From assembly GCF_000508165.1 (NCBI RefSeq), contig NZ_AYOZ01000001.1, positions 186,001 through 250,000 on the forward strand: a DNA stretch of 64,000 nt, written 5' to 3'. Numbering within the stretch: the stretch's first letter is position 1; each line of letters opens with the position of its first letter. The notes under the pieces are model-generated. The model saw nothing but the letters and a program-made list of their open reading frames with translations, searched no databases and was not told the DNA's origin. The stretch comes from Marinomonas profundimaris. Lineage in GTDB: Bacteria; Pseudomonadota; Gammaproteobacteria; Pseudomonadales; Marinomonadaceae. Below, piece by piece: positions 44,008 through 52,195 of the stretch. The position numbers and the translations under genes are program-made.

Positions 44008-44547
44008 GTGGCTGATATGGATGTTCTTAACCAGATGATAAAAGATATAGCTAAAATTTCACTTCAGGATCATTATGACAGAAAGAAAGTCGTACTTATT
44101 GAACATGGAACTACGGACTCATCATTAGAGCTGCATAATGTGCCAAATGATGCAATAGTAATAGATATAGATAGTAATTTTAATAATGGAAAAATTTTCT
44201 CAAATAGTAAGGGGGAATGCAAAAGAGCAGATTATATAATTGTTTCAGAGGAAAAGAAGGTAGTGGTTTTTATTGAAATGAAGAAAGGGGCTTCTGATAC
44301 TAGTGATATTATCAAGCAATTAAAAGGTAGTTTTTGTTTGTTTAAATATTGTCAGATTGTTGCAAGTGATTTCTTTGGGCAGGCTGATTTTATGAGTAGT
44401 TATAGTCTTCGTTTTGTGGCATTTAAACACGTTAATTTAGAAAAAAGAAAGACCAGAATTACTAGGTATACTGCTTCTCATGATAAGCCAGAGGATCTAA
44501 TGAGGATTTCTTGGGCGAGTACTATACAATTTACAAAGATCATTTAA
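44008..44547 (+). CDS. Small PD-(D/E)xK-like protein, partner of the ATPase
   Basis: The 179-residue protein starts at GTG 44008 (GGGGGGA upstream) or at ATG 44017 (AGGTGG upstream). A possible nuclease core is Asp75 in KRADYIIV followed by Glu90-x-Lys92 in FIEMKKG, two adjacent beta strands with the PD-(D/E)xK spacing. SDTSDIIKQLKGSFCLFKYC could be the following helix. I cannot name the family. It is AT-rich like the ATPase gene and tightly linked to it, so the two probably form a complex or effector pair. Confidence 0.65.
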   Translation: MADMDVLNQMIKDIAKISLQDHYDRKKVVLIEHGTTDSSLELHNVPNDAIVIDIDSNFNNGKIFSNSKGECKRADYIIVSEEKKVVVFIEMKKGASDTSDIIKQLKGSFCLFKYCQIVASDFFGQADFMSSYSLRFVAFKHVNLEKRKTRITRYTASHDKPEDLMRISWASTIQFTKII

Positions 44548-45088
44548 GTCGAGATCTGATCATACCTTCATTTTTACTATCATATATCTGTCTTTGACTC
44601 CGAGTTTCATAATAACCCCCTTCGAATCAGTCCCGATTGCGCGACCCTATGGAGTTTCAGAGTCATTAACGGAAAGGATCCCTTGAACAGCAAAACCAAT
44701 CTATGCCTTACGATATAAGTCGTCTTGCTAATCAGGATGCTAAGTAAAGTGAATGAGACGTTTGGGCGATAGCCCGAAGAAGAAACTAACCCCATCCTAA
44801 CCTTCCCCTTGGAAGACAAAAGGGGAAGGGACTAAGCCCGCGCCCAGCGGAGCGGAATGAGCTTGCAGCTCAGAGTCATTGAGAAGTAACAAATATACTT
44901 GAAGGCCCAAAGAACAACCCCTTCCTCCGCCTTCCCCTTGGAAGGCAAAAGGGAAAGGGATTAAGCCCGCGCCCAGCAGGGCGGAATATGGGGCGGGAAT
45001 CCAAAGTGTTTGAATCGAACCCAATTTGCTCACCTCCCCGCTAATCGTTATTATCCAGCCCATCTAAATTCACGAAGTGCCCCAATCT
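44548..45088. other. Gene-free stretch right of the module, mostly repeat copy C
   Basis: About 340 of its ~540 bases belong to inverted copy C. The remainder (44548-44619) is AT-rich sequence from the module, and 44960-45088 leads to the NUDIX gene and contains a second partial AAGCCCGCGCCCAGC unit. Reverse-strand frames here are repeat-derived and not called as genes. Confidence 0.6.
44620..44959 (-). repeat. Dispersed intergenic element, copy C (right flank, inverted)
   Basis: Reverse-complement blocks of copy B appear in order: TGAAACTCCATAGGGTCGCGCAA, ATCGTAAGGCATAGATTG, GGGCTATCGCCCAAACGTC, the CCTTCCCC palindrome (44788-44830), TTTGTTACTTCTCA (44880-44893) and the outer palindrome (44916-44959). 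The order and ends match copy B, so B and C are true inverted repeats around the ATPase module. Confidence 0.82.
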
Positions 45089-45616
45089 ATGCGTTTGTTA
45101 AAGTCGTCTATCCATCCCAGTCTTGAGTCTCTCGATCAATCCTCTTTTTTACGCCTTGCTGCTCGTGGGATTATTTTAAAAGGCGAGGATGTTTTGATGC
45201 TGTATACCCAGCGTTACGATGATTACACCTTACCGGGTGGTGGGATTGATGAAGGCGAGAATCAGGCGGAAGGTTTGATCCGTGAGTTAACGGAGGAAAC
45301 GGGGGCGCGGAATATTCGTAACGTCGAGGCGTTCGGTTTGTATGAGGAGTTTCGGCCTTGGAATAGGGATGGTTTCGATGTCATGCAGATGAAGTCTTAC
45401 TGTTACACCTGTGAGATTGACGAACAATTAGGCGAGACGAGCCTTGAGGATTATGAAGTCAAAAATGGTATGAAACCGGTGTGGATTAATGTTCACGATG
45501 CCATTAAGCATAATCTCGATACGATTGAAAATAGCGACAAAAAAGGCATGTCGATTGAGCGGGAAACCTTTTTGTTGTGCTTGATTAGGGATGAGTTATT
45601 GACGGTTGTAAGCTGA
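45089..45616 (+). CDS. NUDIX hydrolase
   Basis: The 175-residue protein (ATG 45089; an in-frame GTG lies 12 bases earlier) has a NUDIX box GGIDEGENQAEGLIRELTEETG near residues 55-77 with the RExTEEx core. NUDIX enzymes cleave nucleoside diphosphates linked to another moiety; the substrate is not clear. It has no strong ribosome binding site. GC returns to chromosomal character here, so this gene marks the right border of the inserted module. Confidence 0.85.
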   Translation: MRLLKSSIHPSLESLDQSSFLRLAARGIILKGEDVLMLYTQRYDDYTLPGGGIDEGENQAEGLIRELTEETGARNIRNVEAFGLYEEFRPWNRDGFDVMQMKSYCYTCEIDEQLGETSLEDYEVKNGMKPVWINVHDAIKHNLDTIENSDKKGMSIERETFLLCLIRDELLTVVS

Positions 45617-45649
45617 CAGGTTGACGAGCGTCGTTGCTGTCTCTATTTA

Positions 45650-45690
45650 AAATAAGCCTTTCCCTTGAATAAAGGGAAAGGCTTATTTTT
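45650..45690. terminator. Bidirectional terminator between the NUDIX gene and dgt
   Basis: AAATAAGCCTTTCCCTT and AAGGGAAAGGCTTATTT pair perfectly over 17 bases around a 5-base loop, with A- and T-runs at both ends. It serves both convergent genes. Confidence 0.93.
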
Positions 45691-45701
45691 TGTTAGACTG
45701 A

Positions 45702-47048
45702 CTACATGGGTTCAAACACAGAACCTAAGCTCGGTACAAAAAGTTTGTTGTACATGCGGCTAGCGTAGTCGTCGGTCATGGAGGCCATGTAGTCGCAGAT
45801 AATACGAAGTCCATTTTCGCCTCGTTCTTGGCTTTTCTGCCATTCGCTGGCGATTTCTCTAGGGAGTAATCGACTCGGATCGGCGGTGTAGGCTTCAAAC
45901 ATTTCTAATAACATTTGCTGGCCTTTGTAGACGAGCATTTGCACTTCTGGCCGTTGGATGATGTGCTGCATTTCAAACTGTTTTAACAGGTTTAGTGCTT
46001 GTCGTTGGCCTTCTGGTAACCCGACTTGAAAGCGCAGTAATGGGTGTTCAAAGTGGGTGTTTTCCACGACTTGGCAAGAGGTGATAAACCAGCTGACTAG
46101 GCTGCCAATGGCTTCTTTACGAAGATGGCTTTGCCGACTAAAAAGTTGCGTGCGTATGCTGTTTAGGTTTTCGGCTAAGTATGGTGACGCGAGCGCAGCA
46201 AGTTTGGGTTCTAGGTGTTCCAGCCATGTGTCTTTGGTGACCATGCCTAATACGATGGCGTCTTCTAGATCATGTACGCCGTAGGCGATGTCGTCGGCGA
46301 GATCCATGATGCTGGTGTCGAAGCTCGCATGGGTGGCTTTTGCGTGGCTATTCGGCTGCTTGCGTTGCACGGTTTGCAGTAACGTTTTATCGGCTTGGCT
46401 GAAAGGCTCCAGTATCCAATCCAGCAGGTTTTGTTCTTCTTGATAAACGCATTTTGGCGGCGCCCAATTGGAGGCTTTGAATTGGCGAAAGTTGGACGGT
46501 TTTTCTGGGTATTGTCCAACGACAGTGGCGTGCAAAACAGGGTATTTTAAAATCCCAAGCAAGGTTCGGCGAGTCACGTCCATGCCGTACGTCGGAGAAT
46601 AGGAGCCACGTTTGCCTAAAATGCGTAATGATTGCGCGTTGCCTTCAAAACCACCATGGGATTGCATCATGTAGTTGAGCGCCACTTCGCCACCGTGGCC
46701 AAAGGGAGGGTGGCCAATGTCGTGGCTGAGGCAGACGGTTTCAATTAAGGCGTCGTCCGCCAGCCATTTTTGGAAGTCCGCTTCTTTTGGTGAGCTGTGT
46801 TTAAGCTGGTGGACAATGCCATTGCCAATTTGAGCCACTTCTAATGAATGTGTTAAGCGTGTGCGGCTGTAGTCATTTTGTCGAATGGCAAGAATTTGAG
46901 TCTTGGATTGTAAGCGACGAAAAGCAGCGCTGTGAATGATGCGAGCGCGATCTCTTTGATAAGGCGTGCGGTAGTCGTTTTCACGAGATTCTTGGTGGCC
47001 AGATTGTCTTTCGTGCCAAGGTAACATCTCATCTTGTGCGGTAGCCAT
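45702..47048 (-). CDS. dgt: dGTP triphosphohydrolase-like protein
   Basis: This HD-domain enzyme cleaves dNTPs to the nucleoside and triphosphate. The 448 residues open with DYRTPYQRDRARIIHSAAFRRLQ, then TRLTHSLEVAQIG and the metal motif LSHDIGHPPFGHGGE, with a further Asp in DLADDIAYGVHD. Dgt-type dNTPases maintain nucleotide balance, and some restrict phage by lowering dNTPs. It is close to dcd and a NUDIX gene, which also act on nucleotides, but on the opposite strand. Confidence 0.93.
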   Translation of the reverse strand: MATAQDEMLPWHERQSGHQESRENDYRTPYQRDRARIIHSAAFRRLQSKTQILAIRQNDYSRTRLTHSLEVAQIGNGIVHQLKHSSPKEADFQKWLADDALIETVCLSHDIGHPPFGHGGEVALNYMMQSHGGFEGNAQSLRILGKRGSYSPTYGMDVTRRTLLGILKYPVLHATVVGQYPEKPSNFRQFKASNWAPPKCVYQEEQNLLDWILEPFSQADKTLLQTVQRKQPNSHAKATHASFDTSIMDLADDIAYGVHDLEDAIVLGMVTKDTWLEHLEPKLAALASPYLAENLNSIRTQLFSRQSHLRKEAIGSLVSWFITSCQVVENTHFEHPLLRFQVGLPEGQRQALNLLKQFEMQHIIQRPEVQMLVYKGQQMLLEMFEAYTADPSRLLPREIASEWQKSQERGENGLRIICDYMASMTDDYASRMYNKLFVPSLGSVFEPM

Positions 47049-47159
47049 GTTGGTAATCCAATTGTGTCAATAATTATCAATCTTTCACGAAAACACGATG
47101 TAGGTCAATGTTCGTAAAAAAGGCCTTGGGCATAATAGCGTCTACTATAAGGAATCTTT

Positions 47160-47465
47160 ATGTTTAATACACAGCATCTCACGACATTTAAGGCCTTGGT
47201 TGAAACAGGAAGTTTTACCCAAACGGCCAAGAAATTGGGGCTAACGCAGCCAGCGGTTAGTCAGCATATTCAAAAGTTAGAACGAGGATTGGGGGAGTCG
47301 TTGTTGATTCGTCGTGGTCGTACGACCGAGATGACGGAAGCAGGTAAGGTTTTACTTCGCCATGTGAAAGAGTTAGAAACGTGTTACGACAGTTTCACCA
47401 GATCATGGCAAGCTTGTGTTTGTGCAACACCAAGTAGTGACAAGGATGAAAACAAAAATGGCTGA
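47160..47465 (+). CDS. LysR-type HTH protein lacking an effector domain
   Basis: The 101-residue protein is only the LysR DNA-binding part: LTTFKALVETGSFTQTAKKL and LGLTQPAVSQHIQKLERGLG, then a linker helix (about 65-85) and a short polar tail. Full LysR proteins are about 300 residues. The stop codon lies inside a terminator hairpin and no LysR-like coding follows, so this is a natural short form or an old truncation. TAAGGAATCTTT provides a ribosome binding site. Its target is unknown. Confidence 0.8.
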   Translation: MFNTQHLTTFKALVETGSFTQTAKKLGLTQPAVSQHIQKLERGLGESLLIRRGRTTEMTEAGKVLLRHVKELETCYDSFTRSWQACVCATPSSDKDENKNG

Positions 47466-47483
47466 TGCATATCAGCCATTTTT
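47455..47483. terminator. Terminator overlapping the stop of the short LysR gene
   Basis: AAAATGGCTGAT-GCAT-ATCAGCCATTTT is a perfect 12-bp stem with a 4-base loop and T-run. The TGA stop codon is in the left arm. It can also end the convergent cysH transcript at 47499. Confidence 0.9.
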
Positions 47484-47498
47484 ATGAAAAATCACGGT

Positions 47499-48233
47499 TT
47501 ACTGTTGCGCCGTCGGTATTAAATTACCAATGTGCAAACCGCATTCTTTGTGTTCAGATTCTTCCCACCACCAACGACCTTCTCGTTCATGCTGATTCGG
47601 TAAAACAGCGCGAGTACAAGGCTCGCAACCGATGCTCGTAAAGCCTTTTACGTGCAGTTCATTGTACGGGACATCAAACATTTTGATGTAGTTCCAAACG
47701 TCTTCCGATGACCAGTTCGCCAGCGGATTGAATTTGAACAGGTCTTTTTCATCGGTACTAAACGCGCTGTCTTTTTCGGCAAACGCCAGAACGTTACGAG
47801 TGCCAGGGCTTTGATCTTTGCGTTGGCCGGTGATCCAAGCGTTGAGCGTGGCCAGTTTGCGTTTAAGAGGCTGAACTTTACGAACCCCACAACACTCTTT
47901 ATGGCCATCTTCAAAAAAACTAAACAGACCTTTTTCTTGGGTGAAACGTTCAAGCGCTTCACGATCAGGTGAAAGTATGTCGATTTTAATATTGTAGTGT
48001 TTTCGGACTTGTTCGATATAACGGTAGGTTTCAGCGTGTAAACGACCGGTATCAAGTGAGAATACTTTTACGTTTTTGTTCGCTTTCACAGCCATGTCGA
48101 TCAATACAACGTCTTCGGCGCCGCTGAAGGAGATGGCAATATTATCGAACGCTTTCATCGCGTTATGGATGATTTTTTGTGCTTCGTCTTCTTTGTTGTT
48201 GGCAATGAAAGACGCTAAATCAAATGCAGACAT
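47499..48233 (-). CDS. cysH: Phosphosulfate reductase CysH, adenylyl-sulfate (APS) type
   Basis: CysH reduces activated sulfate to sulfite with thioredoxin. I start at ATG 48233 (244 residues) because ACCTATG preceded by AGGGTTCACC fits and the longer frame adds an odd leader. [13 protein letters not shown] and GCEPCTRAV give the paired cysteines that bind a [4Fe-4S] cluster in APS-using enzymes and that E. coli PAPS reductase lacks. The catalytic ECGLH motif is near the C-terminus. Confidence 0.93.
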   Translation of the reverse strand: MSAFDLASFIANNKEDEAQKIIHNAMKAFDNIAISFSGAEDVVLIDMAVKANKNVKVFSLDTGRLHAETYRYIEQVRKHYNIKIDILSPDREALERFTQEKGLFSFFEDGHKECCGVRKVQPLKRKLATLNAWITGQRKDQSPGTRNVLAFAEKDSAFSTDEKDLFKFNPLANWSSEDVWNYIKMFDVPYNELHVKGFTSIGCEPCTRAVLPNQHEREGRWWWEESEHKECGLHIGNLIPTAQQ

Positions 48234-48373
48234 AGGTGGTGAACCCTGTTCTAAGTTACGTTGGTTGTACCATATCAAGTTGCAGGCACGAAGGAAAAGA
48301 CGAAAGAACGCTAACCTTATAATGGTTAATAAAGGTGCTTCATAATGGTGTTTAAAATGGACTTAAAAGCGGT

Positions 48374-49024
48374 TCAGCGGATGTGTCTGGCCAAGGTTTG
48401 ATAAAGCCCATACAGAATGCCAGCGGTGACGCCCCAGATACGAATTTCTTGGTATTCGATTTCGAAATAGCCGCGTGAAATAGCGTCGAGTTTTTTCTTT
48501 TTAAAGCGATAGTTTTCGGGAGTAAGTAGGTGTCGTAAAGGCACCCAATGGACAGACTTTACTTCGTCTTCACACAGGCTCAATTCACTTTTCCGTGTCA
48601 TTTCTGCCACGATGGGTTTGATGCAATACCCAGACAAGGTGCAATACTCGCCCAGTTCACCGAGTAGGTCGAAACAGTCTGGCGCGAGGCCGACTTCTTC
48701 TAGAGTTTCGCGTAATGCGGTGTATTGGATGCTGGCGTCATCGGGGTCATGTTTTCCCCCAGGGAACGCAATTTGTCCGGGATGATTGCGCATGTGCAAG
48801 GCGCGTTGAGTAAGGAGAACATAGAGCTCTCCATCTTCAGGTTCGCGCCAGATTGGGATTAACACAGCCGCGGAACGATAGTCTAGATCATAACCACTGG
48901 GGAACATTTCTTCGTCGGGGTTATGAATTTGTTGTGCGTAAGGCGCTTTGTCTAAAGCTGCGCGAATGTCATCCAAGCTCAAGTTTATGGGAGGAGCACT
49001 TAAAAACTGCTCAATGTCAGACAT
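48374..49024 (-). CDS. nudL: CoA pyrophosphatase, NUDIX family
   Basis: The 216-residue NUDIX protein has the box GKHDPDDASIQYTALRETLEEVG (about 90-113) and the upstream UPF0035-type segment FPGGKHD that marks CoA/acyl-CoA pyrophosphatases. It would cleave CoA to 4'-phosphopantetheine and 3',5'-ADP. It follows pabB by 8 bases on the same strand, so they form an operon, an arrangement also seen in E. coli (pabB-nudL). Confidence 0.92.
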   Translation of the reverse strand: MSDIEQFLSAPPINLSLDDIRAALDKAPYAQQIHNPDEEMFPSGYDLDYRSAAVLIPIWREPEDGELYVLLTQRALHMRNHPGQIAFPGGKHDPDDASIQYTALRETLEEVGLAPDCFDLLGELGEYCTLSGYCIKPIVAEMTRKSELSLCEDEVKSVHWVPLRHLLTPENYRFKKKKLDAISRGYFEIEYQEIRIWGVTAGILYGLYQTLARHIR

Positions 49025-49032
49025 GATACGGC

Positions 49033-50457
49033 CTATTTCAAAAAGTCTTGTTCTAGAGTATGGGTTAATTTACCTACTTTGGTAAAGGTTTCTTGGTATT
49101 CTTCTTGGCATTTCGAATCGGCGACCAATCCGCCGCCCGCCCAGCAATGTAGGTTGCCATGATCTGCTACTAGCGTTCGTATGGTAATGCTGGAATCCAT
49201 TTGTCCGTTGGCACTGAAATAGGCAATGGAACCGCAATACGCTGAACGCTCATGGGGTTCTAATTCATCAATGATTTCCATAGCGCGAATTTTTGGTGCG
49301 CCGGTAATGGAACCACCGGGGAAGCTTTGATGAAACACACGAATGGCGTGGTCCGCTTGATCTATTCTTCCTTCCACCGTCGAGACCAAATGGTGCACGT
49401 TAGCGTAACTTTCTAACGCAAACAAAGATGGAACCTTGATGCTGCCCGTCAAGCAAGTTCGGCCTAGGTCATTGCGAAGCAAGTCCACAATCATTAGGTT
49501 TTCGGCGCGATCTTTGGTGGAAGCCAGTAACCAATTAGCATTGGCTTTGTCTTCTTCCGGTGTTGTGCCACGTGCGACGGTGCCTTTGATCGGTTTGGAT
49601 TCTACTCGACCTTGATCGCACAATAAGAAACGTTCCGGAGAATGACTCAGCAAACTTTGCTGCGGCGAAAGTCCTATGTACGCCGAAAACGGTGTTGGAC
49701 AGACGTTTCTTAACGTTTGGTAAGCGGTAAAGGTGTCGCCTTGATAAGTACTGGAAAAACGCTGAGCCAAATTCACCTGATAGCAATCACCGGATTGAAT
49801 GTAGTCTTGTACCGTGGCGAATTTCTGTGCGTATTCTGCTTCTGTCATGTTTGAAGCAAAAGGCGTTTGCAGGGAAAACGCATTCGCGTGATGTAAATCG
49901 TGCTTTACAAGCACATCGTCACAGGCGCTGGTAAGGCGATTGATAATGTCGGCGGCTTCTTCTTGATCACACCATGGTGCGATGATCAGTTGAGTCGTTT
50001 TTGTTTTGTGAGACGTCACCACGGCCCACGCGTAAAGGCCAACACTGAGGGGTTCTAATGAAATGTCGTGTTTTACCGTGTCTGGTAATGCCTCAACAAA
50101 ATGGCCGCTTTCGTATCCATAGTAGCCTAGCAACCCGCCGATAAAAGGCAGGTCTTTGGGGGCGTTTTTTGCCCACGGTTCTTGGCAAATAAGCGTCATG
50201 AGCTCATTCATCAAGGACATCGGGTTCTCCGTTTCACTCAATGTATAAAGCGGTTTCGTGCGCCACGTAATGGGTTGGCTGTTCGCGCGCGGGTGAATGC
50301 GCGCCAGTGGGTTGGCCACGACTATGTCGTATTGGGTATCTGGGAAATGTTCATGGTTACTGTCGAGCAGTGCAGGGTAGGGCAAGTCTCTTACGGCAGA
50401 AAAGAAAGACAATAAAGACGCCTGATAAGGGAGGTTTACCTGTTCGATTTCTGACAT
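49033..50457 (-). CDS. pabB: Aminodeoxychorismate synthase component I
   Basis: PabB, with PabA glutamine amidotransferase, makes aminodeoxychorismate for folate. The 474 residues have the chorismate-binding fold in the second half: PIKGTVARGTTPEED contains the lysine typical of PabB, ENLMIVDLLRNDLGR and GSITGAPKIRAMEII are conserved. No pabA lies in the window. It forms an operon with nudL. Confidence 0.94.
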   Translation of the reverse strand: MSEIEQVNLPYQASLLSFFSAVRDLPYPALLDSNHEHFPDTQYDIVVANPLARIHPRANSQPITWRTKPLYTLSETENPMSLMNELMTLICQEPWAKNAPKDLPFIGGLLGYYGYESGHFVEALPDTVKHDISLEPLSVGLYAWAVVTSHKTKTTQLIIAPWCDQEEAADIINRLTSACDDVLVKHDLHHANAFSLQTPFASNMTEAEYAQKFATVQDYIQSGDCYQVNLAQRFSSTYQGDTFTAYQTLRNVCPTPFSAYIGLSPQQSLLSHSPERFLLCDQGRVESKPIKGTVARGTTPEEDKANANWLLASTKDRAENLMIVDLLRNDLGRTCLTGSIKVPSLFALESYANVHHLVSTVEGRIDQADHAIRVFHQSFPGGSITGAPKIRAMEIIDELEPHERSAYCGSIAYFSANGQMDSSITIRTLVADHGNLHCWAGGGLVADSKCQEEYQETFTKVGKLTHTLEQDFLK

Positions 50458-50696
50458 TTATTTTAATACCTAGTAATATGAGATCTGCGCTGGCCAATAC
50501 GTTGTTTAATCTGATCAAGACGAAGTTTAAATAGACTCTAGATGTTCATTTATGCATCATGATTTTCGTTTTGTTGTCTATTTGCTTATTCGTTTTGGTT
50601 TCGTTCGAAACACAGTGCGCAAGGTCTCAATGCAGTCGTTTTCTATTTGATAAACATTGTATTCTTTTAGATAGGTTCCTCACAGGTTAATTACAA
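50458..50696. other. Divergent promoter region between pabB and the alpha/beta hydrolase
   Basis: There is no gene here. Both flanking genes point away from it. The region is AT-rich, and I see no strong hairpin or operator. Confidence 0.4.
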
Positions 50697-51563
50697 GTGT
50701 CTGATGTTTTTTATCTTTCTTTACCCAATGCGGACATAGCGTACCGCCTTTACGAAAACCCCAACGCAGACACCGATCGAGCGTGTTTGCTGTTGCACGG
50801 TGCTGGTGTCGCCGGGGAAATTACGTTTTCTCCGATGTTGCCGTTTTTTACGCAATGGCGTTGGATGTTGGTGCCAGACCTGAAAGGCATGGGCGAGTCC
50901 TTTCATCAGCATGGCAAAGAAGGGGCGGTGTCGATTGCGGAATTGACGGAAGAAGTCGATGGGTTGCTAACCCATGTGAAATGGGATGCGTTTGATATTG
51001 TGGCGTATTCGTTGGGTGGATTGGTGGCGCTTAATTTGAACTATCAGCGCCGTTTAAAAGGTAAATCAAACGTAAAAATGGCTTTATTAGAACCGGCCTC
51101 TTTGGACCGTGAAGACCTGTCTACCTTAATGGACGTTCGTCAGAAATATCGTCATGCGTCTCAATTGATTCATGACACCGGCGATGTGGAGTTGGGCGTG
51201 GCGTCATTTATGGATGGCGTGTCGCCGAATCGTCGCAAGCACCCCGTGGCCGAAGCGACGACGCAATCTCGTCTCGCGCATCGACCGTTTGGGTTTGCTT
51301 ATGCGCTGGATGCGGTAACAGATCATGTTGAAATCATGGCGAACCAACCAAAATTAAGAGACGCCATGATTGGTGTGTCGGAGCAGGTGTTCTTATTCTC
51401 GGGCGAACTCAGTCACGATGCATTAAAACAACATTACGAATTGTTGAGCATGAAAAACGACGCTTGGCAGCACAAAACCATGAGCGCTTGTGATCATTCT
51501 TTGCCATTTCAAAAACCAAGGCAAATTGCGAATCACATTAACAAATGGTTTTCAGTGAATTAA
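50697..51563 (+). CDS. Alpha/beta-hydrolase fold protein
   Basis: The 288-residue protein starts at GTG 50697 (weak AGG upstream). The fold is clear: LLLHGAGVAGE as the oxyanion region (about 32-42), PDLKGMGES, nucleophile elbow AYSLGGL (Ser about 104), and the catalytic His near the end in SACDHSLPFQ. The substrate is unknown; it could be an esterase, lipase or peptidase-like enzyme. It stands alone between pabB and the pseudopilin operon. Confidence 0.85.
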   Translation: MSDVFYLSLPNADIAYRLYENPNADTDRACLLLHGAGVAGEITFSPMLPFFTQWRWMLVPDLKGMGESFHQHGKEGAVSIAELTEEVDGLLTHVKWDAFDIVAYSLGGLVALNLNYQRRLKGKSNVKMALLEPASLDREDLSTLMDVRQKYRHASQLIHDTGDVELGVASFMDGVSPNRRKHPVAEATTQSRLAHRPFGFAYALDAVTDHVEIMANQPKLRDAMIGVSEQVFLFSGELSHDALKQHYELLSMKNDAWQHKTMSACDHSLPFQKPRQIANHINKWFSVN

Positions 51564-51625
51564 CATGCATTAAATCGAATGGAAGAAGGGAAGGAGCAGG
51601 ACGCTCGTTCTCGTTCAATATTCTA

Positions 51626-51670
51626 AAACGGTAAAACGGTAAAACGGTAAAACGGTAAAACGGTAAAACA
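51626..51670 (+). repeat. 9-bp tandem repeat before the pseudopilin operon
   Basis: The unit ACGGTAAAA repeats five times in exact phase from about 51626, ending just before the AAGGAGG ribosome binding site of the first pseudopilin gene. A change in copy number would alter promoter or leader spacing. Confidence 0.88.
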
Positions 51671-51682
51671 AGGAGGTTTTCT

Positions 51683-52195
51683 ATGGGCCATCAACATGGC
51701 TTTTCTTTGCTCGAACTCTTATGTGTTCTCGCTATCTTAAGTATTTTAGCGTACGTCGGTTCCGCGCAATTCCTAACTGTCAGTCAAAATACCCAAGATA
51801 AAAACGCGTTAAAAACAGAGATGAAACGTTTATCGGACGCGCTTATTCAGGCTCGCCAATTAGCGGTTGTCAGTGGTCAAACCAGTTTTTTGTGTGGTGG
51901 TGAACATTGCGATGGACACTGGTCTTCTGGTTTTACTCTCTATCAAGCTGTGCCTTTCGGTGGTTTAGACAAAGTTTATCGGCACATTGTCTTTGATGAT
52001 TTACTCAATGTCTCTTGGCGTGGTTTTCCGTCGCAAAAAAAGCAAATCGAATTCCATTCCAACGGTTTATCTGGTTATCAAAATGGCACCTTTGAATTTT
52101 GCTTAGGCGCTTGGCAAACCGATTTGGTATTGAACCAAAGCGGTCGTTTTTATACGTCTGATCCGAAAGCCAAAAGCGCGGAGGCGTGTTTATGA
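51683..52195 (+). CDS. GspH/FimT-type pseudopilin
   Basis: The 170-residue type IV prepilin-like protein has a short leader cut after Gly in HG/FSLLELLCVLAILSIL, with the conserved Glu5. The GspH C-terminal domain includes a cysteine pair region (FLCGGEHCDGHW) and GRFYTSD. It heads a four-gene operon similar in layout to the E. coli ppdA-ygdB-ppdB-ppdC group of minor pseudopilins. AAGGAGGTTTTCT gives a strong ribosome binding site, next to the tandem repeat. Confidence 0.88.
   Translation: MGHQHGFSLLELLCVLAILSILAYVGSAQFLTVSQNTQDKNALKTEMKRLSDALIQARQLAVVSGQTSFLCGGEHCDGHWSSGFTLYQAVPFGGLDKVYRHIVFDDLLNVSWRGFPSQKKQIEFHSNGLSGYQNGTFEFCLGAWQTDLVLNQSGRFYTSDPKAKSAEACL

Noticed and set aside
42616-44547. 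Identity as the PARIS (AriA/AriB) system
   Set aside because: The ATPase fits loosely, but the partner is only 179 residues and shows a D-ExK pattern rather than a DUF4435/TOPRIM protein of the AriB type.
42072-44959. Classical insertion sequence or composite transposon
   Set aside because: No transposase is encoded in either repeat or between them, and no target-site duplication can be confirmed by eye.
44607-45063. Two reverse-strand frames to the right of the ATPase module
   Set aside because: They are translations of repeat copy C and its palindromes (SSKGKVRMGL-type strings), not genes.
51626-51670. Short regular repeats considered as a CRISPR remnant
   Set aside because: The 9-bp units are directly adjacent without spacers; the same holds for the 14-bp repeats at 30340-30396. 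No cas genes are present.
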